Shown one piece after another: positions 8,590 to 17,307 of a stretch of DNA of 64,000 nt. Source of the DNA: an uncultured Clostridium sp. (GTDB lineage: Bacteria > Bacillota > Clostridia > TANB77 > CAG-508); contig CANTAQ010000001.1 of assembly GCA_947651825.1 (NCBI GenBank), positions 478,249 through 542,248 on the forward strand, read 5' to 3'. The notes under the pieces were generated by a model, which searched no databases, was not told the origin of the DNA, and saw nothing but the letters and a program-made list of their open reading frames with translations. A program made the position numbers and the translations under genes. The stretch's first letter is position 1. Every line of letters starts with the position of its first letter.

Positions 8590-10086
8590 TTAGAAATGTA
8601 TTTCTATTTTTGCTTCATCTAAAATATCTAATCCCCCTAATCTTATAGCCAAACTTTGTAATACCAGCCAATATCCTCTTGAATCCTTTGATATAAGTGA
8701 ATCAAATTCACTCGTAATCTCTATTGTTCTATTAACAGGCCCTGTTATTTTCAATGTTAATGGATTTGCTTTTGAGATTTCTGTCACATCTTCTAAAAAA
8801 ATCTTGCCATCTTCTGAGTGTACTGTTTTTTCTTCATCTGTAGTAATTTCTGATTTAACTTCATTTAATATTCTCATTAAACCATTAGCATCATTTACTA
8901 CTATACTATATTTTGAAGGGTTAAGTACCATAGAATTTAATACATCTGTACTTGTTTGCATTCCTATACCAACAGCATAAACTGTTGCGCCTTGCTCAAT
9001 AATTAATTTGTTTGCATAACCACTCATATTTCCATTATGTGTTATACAATATGAACTATTAAAAGCTTTTTGACCATCTGTCATATATATTACAACATTT
9101 GGATTGTCATTTATGTCCTTGTTTCTTTTTATACATTTCAAAGCATCTTCAAACCCTAAGTCATAATTTTCATATGATTGGAAAGCTGGATTATATGAAT
9201 ATAATTTCGATTCATAACCAACTGTTAAAAAAGTATTTACTTCTCCTCTTGTATTTAATCCTGGATTTGTCATTATTTGAGATGTTGTTCCAAAACACAC
9301 TACATTTATTATTGGATTTTTAGGTTTACTTGTTTCTGGTAGTTCTATCGCTTGTAAAAAAGTTTTTACACTGCTTCTAACCATTCCCATTCTACTACTT
9401 GGTCCATCTCCCATACTTCCTGTACAATCTATTACAAATGTTACATTAGCTGATATAGTTTCAGTATTTGTTATATATATGGTTATATCCTTATTTATTG
9501 GCTTTGGATATACTGTTTTTCCTCCTGGAGTTCCCAATTCTATTGTTTCATCTCCACTATTAGATACAAGTGCAGCTGATGACGCACTTATTGTATATGC
9601 ATCCTTTCCAATTATTTTATAAAACATATTTTTAAATTGTGTTCCAATTGTTACATTTGTATTTTTTACAGTCACTATAATATAGTCATCTTTCTTTAAA
9701 TTGTATTCTCCATTTTCACCTTTGTTTATTTTCTCTGCTATTTTACTTGTTATATTTTCTGTATATACTGAATAATATAAGTTTTCTCCTTTTATTGTTT
9801 TATCTGTAGTTACTGTTTTTCTTTCTGGGTTATCATCTAGCACTTGTAATTCAATTTGTATATCAAAACTATTTCCTGTTGCAGTAATCTTTTGTACTAA
9901 ATCATTATAATCAAATTGAGTTACTTTTCCTTTTTCTGATATCGTATTTACAAAATCAGCCAATGCTGTTTCTACTGTTGTTTGTGCTATTTCATCATGT
10001 TGACTTGCTATTGCTACTACTGGGAAAATGAACATTATTAAGACTGCTAAAAATATTCCTATTATCTCCATTAGTGTATCTGTCAT
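8590..10086 (-). CDS. Pilin-like N-terminus fused to von Willebrand factor A domain
   Basis: The protein has 498 residues. The first 30 are a hydrophobic stem (MTDTLMEIIGIFLAVLIMF) followed by a QHDEIAQTTVETALADFVN segment. Residues 1-175 are clearly paralogous to the next gene (10171-10698): both have a D-N-P turn, the phrase VKNTNVT and a GK-[DR]-x-[AY]-T-I block before AALVS. From about residue 210 a VWA domain begins with a MIDAS-type DCTGSMGDG, and YMTDGQKAF supplies the second metal-loop element. VWA proteins at pilus tips bind ligands through a metal ion. The domain fusion suggests a tip adhesin built on a pilin stem. It lies 33 bases upstream of the large surface protein gene and is probably translated from the same mRNA. 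Confidence 0.7.
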   Translation of the reverse strand: MTDTLMEIIGIFLAVLIMFIFPVVAIASQHDEIAQTTVETALADFVNTISEKGKVTQFDYNDLVQKITATGNSFDIQIELQVLDDNPERKTVTTDKTIKGENLYYSVYTENITSKIAEKINKGENGEYNLKKDDYIIVTVKNTNVTIGTQFKNMFYKIIGKDAYTISASSAALVSNSGDETIELGTPGGKTVYPKPINKDITIYITNTETISANVTFVIDCTGSMGDGPSSRMGMVRSSVKTFLQAIELPETSKPKNPIINVVCFGTTSQIMTNPGLNTRGEVNTFLTVGYESKLYSYNPAFQSYENYDLGFEDALKCIKRNKDINDNPNVVIYMTDGQKAFNSSYCITHNGNMSGYANKLIIEQGATVYAVGIGMQTSTDVLNSMVLNPSKYSIVVNDANGLMRILNEVKSEITTDEEKTVHSEDGKIFLEDVTEISKANPLTLKITGPVNRTIEITSEFDSLISKDSRGYWLVLQSLAIRLGGLDILDEAKIEIHF

Positions 10087-10122
10087 AAAAAAACCTCATT
10101 CACTTTTTATTTTTTATAATAT

Positions 10123-10152
10123 ATATGGGCTTGTTTTATACAATGCCCATAT
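10123..10152 (-). terminator. Hairpin between minor pilin and VWA gene
   Basis: ATATGGGC (10123-10130) pairs with GCCCATAT (10145-10152). There is no good T run on the minus strand, so it is more likely a partial attenuator or an mRNA processing/stability element than a full terminator. Confidence 0.35.
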
Positions 10153-10170
10153 TTTTAACTTTATTTAGTT

Positions 10171-10698
10171 TTATTTCACTCCTGTTACTGAAACTAAGGC
10201 AGCAGCATTTACATCTATAGTTGCTGTTCTCTTTCCTACTATTTGATAGAAAAATTGTTGTAATTGTTTTCCTAATGTTACATTTGTATTTTTTACAGAT
10301 ACTATAAAATAGTCTCCTTTTTTTAACATATATTGCCCATCTGAATTTAGAGTACCTAAAATTGTATTATTATATTCTGTATGGCTTATATTTTCTCCTA
10401 TTACATTTAATGCTGTTGTTGCTGACCCCTTTACACCTGGATTATCTCCAAAAACTTGAACTTGCATGTCTATTTCAAATTTATTTCCTGTTGAATCTAA
10501 TGCTTGTACAAATTCATTATAATCTTCAGAAGTAATTTTCCCTTGGCTAGCTTCCTTGTTTACAAATTCTTCAACTAACGCTTTTGTTGCACTCTCTGCA
10601 ATCTTATCATTTTGATTTGCTGTAAATACACTTGGTACCATAAACATTAGTATAAGTATTGTTGTAACTGTTATAATTGTTATTAATGTGTTTGACAT
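10171..10698 (-). CDS. Minor pilin-like protein, paralogue of VWA protein stem
   Basis: This 175-residue protein has an N-terminal hydrophobic helix (about 4-25) and a small extracellular domain, with no canonical prepilin cleavage motif. It aligns over its whole length with the first 175 residues of the VWA protein downstream: NDKIAES versus HDEIAQT, VFGDNPG versus VLDDNPE, YMLKKGDYFIVSVKNTNVT versus YNLKKDDYIIVTVKNTNVT, and ATIDVNAAALVS versus YTISASSAALVS. One protein therefore looks like the stand-alone stem and the other like the stem with an adhesive head. It sits in the middle of the pilus operon. Confidence 0.6.
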   Translation of the reverse strand: MSNTLITIITVTTILILMFMVPSVFTANQNDKIAESATKALVEEFVNKEASQGKITSEDYNEFVQALDSTGNKFEIDMQVQVFGDNPGVKGSATTALNVIGENISHTEYNNTILGTLNSDGQYMLKKGDYFIVSVKNTNVTLGKQLQQFFYQIVGKRTATIDVNAAALVSVTGVK

Positions 10699-10720
10699 AT
10701 TATTTTACCTCCATTTTTAA

Positions 10721-11251
10721 TTATTTTCGTGTATATGTTACAATAACTTTATTTTCTCCTTGTGTAATTTGTAATTTTGTTCCATCGTCTCCCATTACAT
10801 ATTCTCCTCCAAGGCTTCCTTTGTTAGTTACTTCTACAATATTTTCATAATATGTATCTCTATCATTTAGTTGTTCATTTACAAAATTTATTAAATAATT
10901 AGCATTTGCAACTTCATTTGTGTCTATTACTGTTTTTACTCCATTTCTTATTTCAGTTACTTTTCCTGTATAATTAAATATGTATTTTTGTGTTGAACTT
11001 TTATTTATAATTATAAAGGTATCTGTTTGTTTTTTAAATAGACTTGCTATTATGGCATCTTTACTTACTTCTCTTCCTTTTTTTTGTTCTACACTTTCTA
11101 CCCATTCATAATAATTGGTTTTGTCTGAGTACCATAATATACTGTCTGCTGCATCTTTTGCATTTGTGAAAGAGTGCATTGTTATGGATAGTGCTACGAC
11201 AAATACAAATACTGCAAAAGCTAACTTTAAGGCATCTGCTGCATTTTCCAC
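10721..11251 (-). CDS. Pilin-like protein (MENA-type N-terminus)
   Basis: The start is chosen as GTG at 11251, giving MENAADALKLAFAV (176 aa). A longer frame from 11272 would make the ribosome site AAGGAGGAGGG part of the coding sequence. The chosen start also matches the MENAS/MENAT/MDNAT openings of the other pilins nearby. A hydrophobic helix (about 8-28) is followed by an extracellular domain with beta-strand-rich ends (ENKVIVTYTRK). It follows the hairpins after the major pilin gene, so its expression probably depends on readthrough. Its sequence is the most divergent of the group. Confidence 0.6.
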   Translation of the reverse strand: MENAADALKLAFAVFVFVVALSITMHSFTNAKDAADSILWYSDKTNYYEWVESVEQKKGREVSKDAIIASLFKKQTDTFIIINKSSTQKYIFNYTGKVTEIRNGVKTVIDTNEVANANYLINFVNEQLNDRDTYYENIVEVTNKGSLGGEYVMGDDGTKLQITQGENKVIVTYTRK

Positions 11252-11282
11252 AACGTATCCCTCCTCCTTCAATTAAAAAATG

Positions 11283-11351
11283 AGTTATCCTCAACCTAAA
11301 GTATAATTTTTGTATTATGCTCTAGGTTCAGGATAAGCATATAGCTTATCC
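11283..11351 (-). terminator. Terminator with competing hairpin after the major pilin
   Basis: On the minus strand, CTTATCCTGAACCTA pairs with TAGGTTGAGGATAA and is followed by CTCATTTTTT, an intrinsic-terminator layout. Just before it, GGATAAGC (11351-11344) can pair with GCTTATCC (11338-11331), using the same bases as the terminator's 5' arm. The two structures exclude each other, so this could be a tunable attenuator that sets the ratio of major pilin to downstream minor components. Confidence 0.55.
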
Positions 11352-11380
11352 GAATTTTATTTTAGTTATATTATTCGCTT

Positions 11381-11767
11381 TTACTTTCCGCTTTTACTTT
11401 CTGCTTTTATATGTATTGTTCCTATATATCCAGTATCAGCATAGTCAACATCTACTGTGTATTTTGTAGATGATTTTAATTGTCTATTTATATCGCTAGG
11501 ATCTAATGTGATTGGATGATCAGGATCATTAGCATTGCTAGAGTTTACTGCTGAAACTAATGAACGAATTTGACTAGCAGATTGTCCACTTCCTACATAT
11601 GGTGTAAATTTTGAATTAAATGTTCTTATTGCCATATCTGCTGCACTTTTTGAAACAGAATCTGTTGTATCGTCTGTTGAATTCATAATTAAAACACCCA
11701 CACTTATTAGCAAAATTGAAATTAATATAGCACCTGCTATAATTAACGCCTTTGACGCATTTTCCAT
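11381..11767 (-). CDS. Probable major pilin of the Tad-like pilus
   Basis: The protein has 128 residues: MENASKALIIAGAILI, a hydrophobic helix (about 7-29), then a small Ser/Asp-rich domain with the family phrase Y-x-G followed by IRSLVSAVN and a C-terminal strand GTIHIKAES. There is no glycine-glutamate prepilin site, so export and processing are unclear. It has the best ribosome site in the operon (GGAGGTGAAAGCAA before ATG), its own promoter upstream and a terminator after it. These are the features expected of the most abundant subunit. Assignment as major pilin is an inference from expression signals, not from a known family match. Confidence 0.65.
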   Translation of the reverse strand: MENASKALIIAGAILISILLISVGVLIMNSTDDTTDSVSKSAADMAIRTFNSKFTPYVGSGQSASQIRSLVSAVNSSNANDPDHPITLDPSDINRQLKSSTKYTVDVDYADTGYIGTIHIKAESKSGK

Positions 11768-11865
11768 TTGCTTTCACCTCCTTAGTATCTTTATCATTAT
11801 TTTTTTCTTTATTTGTAATCTGGAAATTTCTTTGCCAGAATGTTAAAAACATAATTAATAATTTT

Positions 11866-11893
11866 ATTATATCATATTTTGTATCTTTTTCAA
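11866..11893 (-). promoter_or_regulatory. Internal promoter for the major pilin gene
   Basis: TTGAAA (11893-11888) and TATAAT (11871-11866) on the minus strand are 16 bases apart, within the 166-base gap before the major pilin. The implied leader is about 95 bases and includes a short CTGG/CCAG hairpin near 11818-11839. Confidence 0.6.
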
Positions 11894-11933
11894 ATATTTT
11901 GTCTATTCTTTTTGTTTATTTTTCTAGATTTTT

Positions 11934-12368
11934 TTAATATTCTAATTGTTCAAAAATCATCTTACTCACTTTGCCAGTTTTTCTGTGATATTCAATAGAT
12001 GTACATTTAAATTTTATCAAATTAAAATTTTTTAAAAATTGGTTCATATCATGATTATTTATTTCTTCCATTGTATATGTCTTTTCTACTGTAATCATTT
12101 TCAATTCAATTTTTATACTGTCCTTGTTATTATCAATATAATATCCTTTTTCATCTTTTTCTACACCATTTTTTTCATTCTCATTTATTGCTTTATTCAT
12201 AAGAGATGTAACATCTGTTCCGTATATTTCTTTTCCTAAATAATATTCATATTCCTTATTGCCCTTATGTACTGCTTCAGTTGTTGTTTTTAAATTCATA
12301 GCTAGTCCAATTGCTGAAATTAGCATTATGAGTATGGGTATAAATATTAACAGTATTAATTTTTTCAT
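11934..12368 (-). CDS. Pilin-like membrane-anchored protein
   Basis: The start at ATG 12368 (144 aa, MKKLILLIFIPILIM) follows GGAGGAGTGT. A longer frame four codons earlier would consume that ribosome site. One hydrophobic helix (about 3-24) precedes a Lys/Glu-rich domain. It shares YGTDVTSLMNKA with YGSDVLTVVNKA of the protein encoded at 12878, and a similar final strand (KVSKMIFEQL), which places it in the same extracellular fold family. It lacks the MENA-type opening. It is likely a minor pilin or assembly factor. Confidence 0.6.
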   Translation of the reverse strand: MKKLILLIFIPILIMLISAIGLAMNLKTTTEAVHKGNKEYEYYLGKEIYGTDVTSLMNKAINENEKNGVEKDEKGYYIDNNKDSIKIELKMITVEKTYTMEEINNHDMNQFLKNFNLIKFKCTSIEYHRKTGKVSKMIFEQLEY

Positions 12369-12397
12369 ACACTCCTCCAAATCTAACTAAAGCATAT

Positions 12398-12862
12398 TTA
12401 ATTTTCTTTGAATGCAATTTCACATATTTTTCCTTCTTCATCATATTTAATAGAATCTGTTACATATGAAAAAGTATTTTGTTTTCTTGTTCCACTAGCA
12501 TCTTTAACTGTTGTGACTATATGATCACTCAAAAATTGTGTTATTTTTGCCTCATCCCAAGCTGTTAGATTGTTATTACCTGTTACTGCTCCAGTTTTTG
12601 TTTTTACAAATACAGCTATAGCATTATCTCTTTGTTGAGATAAACTAACTAGTGATACAATTTCTTGTGCAACAACATTTGTTCTTCCTTCATATACTTG
12701 AAAAGTACTATTGTATTTATTTAATTCTACTGTAGACCACCTTGTTGTTATTGCCTCTGCTGTGTCACTATGTGAAATGTAAATTGTTACTCCTATTGAT
12801 AAAATTAGTATTGCTAATAAAACTCCACCTGCAATCAATAATGCTTGTGTTGCATTCTCCAT
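12398..12862 (-). CDS. Pilin-like protein (MENA-type N-terminus)
   Basis: The protein has 154 residues and opens MENATQALLIAGGVLLAILI, nearly the same as the major pilin helix. The domain carries YEGRTNVVAQEIVSLVS, equivalent to the Y-x-G to LVS block in the others, and a final strand KICEIAFKEN. It is 15 bases from the gene upstream and 29 bases from the next, so it is tightly coupled. No cleavage signal of the Gly/Ala-x4-Glu type is present. Minor pilin is the simplest reading. Confidence 0.62.
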   Translation of the reverse strand: MENATQALLIAGGVLLAILILSIGVTIYISHSDTAEAITTRWSTVELNKYNSTFQVYEGRTNVVAQEIVSLVSLSQQRDNAIAVFVKTKTGAVTGNNNLTAWDEAKITQFLSDHIVTTVKDASGTRKQNTFSYVTDSIKYDEEGKICEIAFKEN

Positions 12863-12877
12863 ACCACCAAATCCTTT

Positions 12878-13282
12878 TTATTTTCTAATAAATTTAAACG
12901 TCATACGATCTACATATCCTGTATTTTCATTATAATGTATTTCTTCACATCTAAATATTGAAAGTTTATTTTCCACTAGTTCAGTATTCATATCTATTCC
13001 ATTAACATATATTGTTACATGATAAGGAGAATTATCACCAAATTCATGATTAACTTGTGCAGCTTTATTAACCACTGTAAGAACATCTGAACCATACATT
13101 ACTTTTTTGTTGTATGCCTCCCATTCAGCATTCCAATTATTTATTTCTGCTTGTACTTCCTTGCTATCTTTAGCTTCCTCCATTCGTTGTATATTTCCAA
13201 ACATAGCAACCATTAAACTTAAGGTTACTAATGCAAGTAATATTCCACCTGATATTAATATTGCTTTTGTTGCATTATCCAT
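12878..13282 (-). CDS. Pilin-like protein (MDNA-type N-terminus)
   Basis: The protein has 134 residues. MDNATKAILISGGILLALV leads into a hydrophobic helix (about 7-28), then a polar helix rich in Glu/Lys and the shared block YGSDVLTVVNKA. It ends with the strand YVDRMTFKFIRK. It is the first pilin-like gene after the platform protein gene (12 bases apart) and probably has a scaffold or initiation role. In Tad systems small pilin-like genes typically follow tadC. The family assignment is by internal similarity to its four neighbours. Confidence 0.62.
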   Translation of the reverse strand: MDNATKAILISGGILLALVTLSLMVAMFGNIQRMEEAKDSKEVQAEINNWNAEWEAYNKKVMYGSDVLTVVNKAAQVNHEFGDNSPYHVTIYVNGIDMNTELVENKLSIFRCEEIHYNENTGYVDRMTFKFIRK

Positions 13283-13294
13283 ATCTTTCTCCTT

Positions 13295-15376
13295 TTATAA
13301 TCCTGTTTGTAACATTGCAAATGTGTCTCCCATTGATGATAATCCTATTATAATTAATGGAGCAATTAAGTATCCTACGAAAAGAATTACCATTGGTGCA
13401 AATCCTATTACCTTTCCATACATACCTTTTCTGCTTATTAATCTTTGGTTTGATTCTTCTCTCTTTGCTTGATAATATTCTCTTTCATTATCTAATTCAT
13501 CAAATGCCTCAGAAATTGGTATTTTTTCAACTGCTGATTGCATACTTTCAATTATTCTTATTAATTGTGGAAAAGCTATTTCTTCTTTTAATTGTTCTAA
13601 CGCTTCCCATGCTCCAGCTTCATAATTATTAACACATTTTGTAATTGGTTCCCTAAATATATTTGAATATCTTTCAATCCATTCTAACATCATTTCAACA
13701 TTTACTCTCTCAATTTTCATTAGCATTAGTATAATTGTTTGATATTCCATTACTTCATTTTCCATTTCAAGCTTCCTCAATGTTTTCTGGAACATTAGTA
13801 ACCATACTGGAACACAGTATCCTACATATCCAAACATAAATGCTAATAATAATTCAAACCATTTAAAGCCTTCATTATTAATTATTCCCAATTTACTATG
13901 AATTTTTTCTGCAGCAAGTTGTATTTCTGCATCTGTTGATTCTGCATAAAATTTTGAATTTTTATGTATATATGATGATATTTCTTCTACCGTTATTTTT
14001 TTATTTCCTTTTAGTTCTTTTATAATAAGGTTTTGTGCTTCTGTAACCAACATTCCCTTCTTTTCATCAGACTCTGATAGAGAACCTAACGCATTATAAT
14101 CTGCTGTTGGCTCAGTATACACATAATCTACTGCTGTTTTATGTGCAAAGCTAAATAAAAACATTGTTACTATTGCAGTTGCTATACATATAACTATCTT
14201 ATTTACATAGAAAGTTTGCATTTTTTGCTTATATGCAGCTTCCTTCATCAATTTTGTCAGTACCCTATGTTGTTTAGTATTTTTCTTTGGTATAAATAAG
14301 TCTATTGCTTTTTTAGCTATTGGGTTATTGTATAGCTTCATTTGCCATACTTTATTTGGATCTTTATATTCATTTTTTATAGAACCTGTATCTTTTATTT
14401 TTCTTATTAATATGTATGAAACAAATGTTAAAATTAATAAAGCAATTTGTACATATAATCCCAATTTTCCTTCATAAAATTGCTTTGTAAATCCGAAATT
14501 ACCTACTGCCCAATTTTTAAGTGGTGACATAAACAAAACTGGTATAATTGCAATTATAGATAAACTCTGAAATACATAATCTAATTTGTCTCTTTTTAAT
14601 ATTTCCATTTGCATTTCTTGTGTTATATTATTTAAATTTTTTAAGTATAGTGATGAACCATTATCTAATGTTCTATCACCAAATTCTCTTGTTAAATATG
14701 ATACTCCCGCAAATTCTTTTAAGTAACTGTTTGGAGCTACATCGTAATACTTTTCAAGTTCACTTTCTGGATCATCAGAAATTAATATTTCATATATTTT
14801 TTGCCCTTGTACAGATACTTCTAATTCGTCATTTTGTGAAACTTCATATATGGCTTCTTCTACCATGTTGTATTCATGATAAGCATGTCTTATTTCAGCA
14901 AAGAAGTCTACCTGTTGTTTTAATAATTTTGTATCTAATTTATCTATTGTACCTGTCATCAAAGTTTCTGTTAAGAATACTTCCATTAAAAGTAATATTA
15001 CTCTTAGTAGCATATCTCCCTTTGTAAGCATTAATACGATTAATGTTAATGGAATTACAATACATATTGCCTTTGTTATTATTTGTGATGCTTGCTTTCT
15101 AGTTTTATACTCATCCTGCATATGTATGATTTCTAGTTTTCTTCTTATTTTCTTTAAGTATCTTTTTAGAAATGGTATTTTATTATATGTATTATATAAC
15201 TTTTGGTATATTACATCTGCTGAATAATTCTTGCTTGATGTTCCCTCTCTTAGTTGTCTTATTCTTTTTCTATCACCTTTATCAAGTGCTTTTCGGATGA
15301 TTAAATATGCAATTATAATTGCAACAAATCCTCCTCCAGCTATACCCATCAAGTAAAAAATTGCTTGATTACTCAT
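13295..15376 (-). CDS. TadB/TadC-like fused pilus platform protein (T2SSF domains)
   Basis: Tad pili use inner-membrane platform proteins TadB and TadC that contact the ATPase. Here one 693-residue protein appears to contain both. An N-terminal anchor (about 5-28) is followed by a first GspF-like helical half ending in paired membrane spans (about 265-285 and 305-325). A third span lies at about 390, and the second GspF half includes ERVNVEMMLEWIERYS and IPISEAFDELDNEREYY, ending in a last membrane pair. ATG at 15376 follows AGAGGTGAAAAGCCAA. An upstream GTG overlaps that ribosome site. It lies between the ATPase and the pilins, as expected. Confidence 0.75.
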   Translation of the reverse strand: MSNQAIFYLMGIAGGGFVAIIIAYLIIRKALDKGDRKRIRQLREGTSSKNYSADVIYQKLYNTYNKIPFLKRYLKKIRRKLEIIHMQDEYKTRKQASQIITKAICIVIPLTLIVLMLTKGDMLLRVILLLMEVFLTETLMTGTIDKLDTKLLKQQVDFFAEIRHAYHEYNMVEEAIYEVSQNDELEVSVQGQKIYEILISDDPESELEKYYDVAPNSYLKEFAGVSYLTREFGDRTLDNGSSLYLKNLNNITQEMQMEILKRDKLDYVFQSLSIIAIIPVLFMSPLKNWAVGNFGFTKQFYEGKLGLYVQIALLILTFVSYILIRKIKDTGSIKNEYKDPNKVWQMKLYNNPIAKKAIDLFIPKKNTKQHRVLTKLMKEAAYKQKMQTFYVNKIVICIATAIVTMFLFSFAHKTAVDYVYTEPTADYNALGSLSESDEKKGMLVTEAQNLIIKELKGNKKITVEEISSYIHKNSKFYAESTDAEIQLAAEKIHSKLGIINNEGFKWFELLLAFMFGYVGYCVPVWLLMFQKTLRKLEMENEVMEYQTIILMLMKIERVNVEMMLEWIERYSNIFREPITKCVNNYEAGAWEALEQLKEEIAFPQLIRIIESMQSAVEKIPISEAFDELDNEREYYQAKREESNQRLISRKGMYGKVIGFAPMVILFVGYLIAPLIIIGLSSMGDTFAMLQTGL

Positions 15377-15391
15377 TTGGCTTTTCACCTC

Positions 15392-15916
15392 TTAACTTTT
15401 AGTTACTTTTTTTGCTGTTTTTCCCCAGTTTCTTTCAATGAATTTATCGAATTCAACTGCATCTGTTTCATTCATATTATTTCTCATTTCTTTTATGTTT
15501 TGATCTGAAAGTTTATTTGTTAGTACATATGTGTCATTATGATATTCCATTACATTTTGATATTTATACATTTCTCTATTAGTAACTTTATGGAAGTATC
15601 TTGTTGCATTATCCATAAATTTCTCAATCTTACCTTCCATTGTTTTTTCTTTTCTATAATCATATGTATAATCTTCATTATCTTCAATTGGAATACATTC
15701 TGTTACTCTTTCAATATATCTTCTTCCTCTAAAGTCTTTTACTAAATGTATATCAAAGTTTAATACACTTACAACTTGTTCTTCTGCTGTTTTTTCATCT
15801 GAGAAAGCACCTGTTCTTAACATTGAGTTTCTAAGTGCTGTTATTAAGTTTGGAAATGTCTTAGCATGGTGAGTAAACAATGTAAACTTAGATGCAACCT
15901 GTGCAGATTGTATCAT
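15392..15916 (-). CDS. CpaF/TadA-like pilus ATPase, C-terminal fragment (frameshifted)
   Basis: This 174-residue frame is the continuation of the ATPase encoded upstream. Its first residues MIQSAQVASKFTLFTHHAKT match the region after Walker B in CpaF-type ATPases, where a His in the T-x-HA segment follows. There is no ribosome site before the ATG, so it is probably not an independent gene. Removing one C at 15950-15951 joins it to the previous frame and restores NIIGEVATDPVASW. Full-length protein would be about 630 residues, with a distinctive C-terminal extension rich in charged residues (DYTYDYRKEK, FIERNWGKTAKKV). Confidence 0.7.
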   Translation of the reverse strand: MIQSAQVASKFTLFTHHAKTFPNLITALRNSMLRTGAFSDEKTAEEQVVSVLNFDIHLVKDFRGRRYIERVTECIPIEDNEDYTYDYRKEKTMEGKIEKFMDNATRYFHKVTNREMYKYQNVMEYHNDTYVLTNKLSDQNIKEMRNNMNETDAVEFDKFIERNWGKTAKKVTKS

Positions 15917-17285
15917 CCAAGATGCTACGGGGTCTGTTGCAACCTCTCCGGATTATATTAACACTACCATCAGTTTTCTTTTGAACGTCCAAACATTGTT
16001 GTCCTGATATTGTTTCAGTTTCACGCATTGATAATATATTTCTTGTTGGATAAATTTTTCTTAAATGTAACTCGAATGCTGTTTCTGTAATACGCAAGTT
16101 CATTGTATCATATATATTTTCTATCATACCCATAAGCATTGTTGTCTTACCACAACCTTGCTCACCAGTAAGTGATATTACTCTGGCACCTTTTACTAGA
16201 TATTTTAAAAGGTCTATTGCATTTTCTTTTCCTTCTACTGTAATTATTTGTTCTAGAGTTGCTCTCTTAACGTCGAACTTTCTTACGAAGAAAGCCCATG
16301 TTTCTGACATGCTTGGTCTAACAACAACTACTCTGGAACCGTCTTTCATTTCATTGATTTTATAACCATTTGTATCTGATAACTGTCCTGGGTTGTTATA
16401 TTTATATATATTTTGACATACTCTCTTTAGCTCACTTTCTTTTCCAAATGAAAGGAATGCTAATCTTATAGATTTACCTTGGAAGAATATCCAAATACTA
16501 TCACAAGCTCTTGGTACTTTGTTTTCAGATATCTGTGATAAATAATCTCCATCAGTTTGTGCAACTTGACTCAAGAAACTCTCTGGAAGACCAGATACAC
16601 CACCAGATACACCATCTATGTTCATATCTCTTACTTCATCTATACTACTATACCCTTTATAATGTTGATAAATTCTTTGTGTTACTACTGATAATTTATC
16701 TGCAAAATCAAGTGTAAAGTTTTCTTTTTCATATATATCATCTATTTCTTGTGGAGTTATAACATATGAAGGCTTTGAATCTCCCTCTAAATATTTTTCA
16801 ACTGCTAAGTTATATTTTTTTATCATTTGAGTTAAAGACTCATATCCAAATTCTTTTTTGTACATGTGCATTATTATGTCAAATTTATCTTGCGCTGTAA
16901 GTAAAGATGGTATATCAAATGAAATGGCTTTTGATATATTAATTTCATTTACTCCATATTCTTTATATAACAAATCATATATTAATTCTTTAACATATTT
17001 TTTATCATTTACATCTCCATATGTACAGCCTTTTAAAGCTTTCCTCAATTCATATTTTTTCGCTTTTCTTCTTTTTAATTCTTCTTCTGATAATCCTATA
17101 TCATATAAATTTACTTTAGTTATTTCATCTAATCTATTCTTTATAAATTCCATCATAGCATCTATAGTATATGATTTTTCATCTACTACTTTTTCTTCAA
17201 CTTCTGCATTTTTATTTTTTCTTACAGCATATACGACCAATATTGCTGCTACTATAATAACTGCAAGCATTAAAATTATATTCAT
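15888..17285 (-). CDS. CpaF/TadA-like pilus ATPase, N-terminal fragment (frameshifted)
   Basis: The ATPase powers Tad pilus extension and retraction at the cytoplasmic face. This frame gives 465 residues. There is an N-terminal membrane span (about 2-20), unusual for this family. A long N-terminal domain follows, then SVVVVRPSMSETWAFF-like strands and the Walker A GEQGCGKTT (about 385-393). The in-frame sequence then turns into NIIRRGCNRPRS and stops. One extra C at 15950-15951 causes this; in the other frame the protein continues as GEVATDPVASW. It may be a sequencing or assembly error, a recent mutation or phase variation. The rest of the operon is intact, which favours an error or a recent event. 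Confidence 0.75.
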   Translation of the reverse strand: MNIILMLAVIIVAAILVVYAVRKNKNAEVEEKVVDEKSYTIDAMMEFIKNRLDEITKVNLYDIGLSEEELKRRKAKKYELRKALKGCTYGDVNDKKYVKELIYDLLYKEYGVNEINISKAISFDIPSLLTAQDKFDIIMHMYKKEFGYESLTQMIKKYNLAVEKYLEGDSKPSYVITPQEIDDIYEKENFTLDFADKLSVVTQRIYQHYKGYSSIDEVRDMNIDGVSGGVSGLPESFLSQVAQTDGDYLSQISENKVPRACDSIWIFFQGKSIRLAFLSFGKESELKRVCQNIYKYNNPGQLSDTNGYKINEMKDGSRVVVVRPSMSETWAFFVRKFDVKRATLEQIITVEGKENAIDLLKYLVKGARVISLTGEQGCGKTTMLMGMIENIYDTMNLRITETAFELHLRKIYPTRNILSMRETETISGQQCLDVQKKTDGSVNIIRRGCNRPRSILDDTICTGCI

Positions 17286-17307
17286 TATTCAGGATTCCTC
17301 CTTCTTT

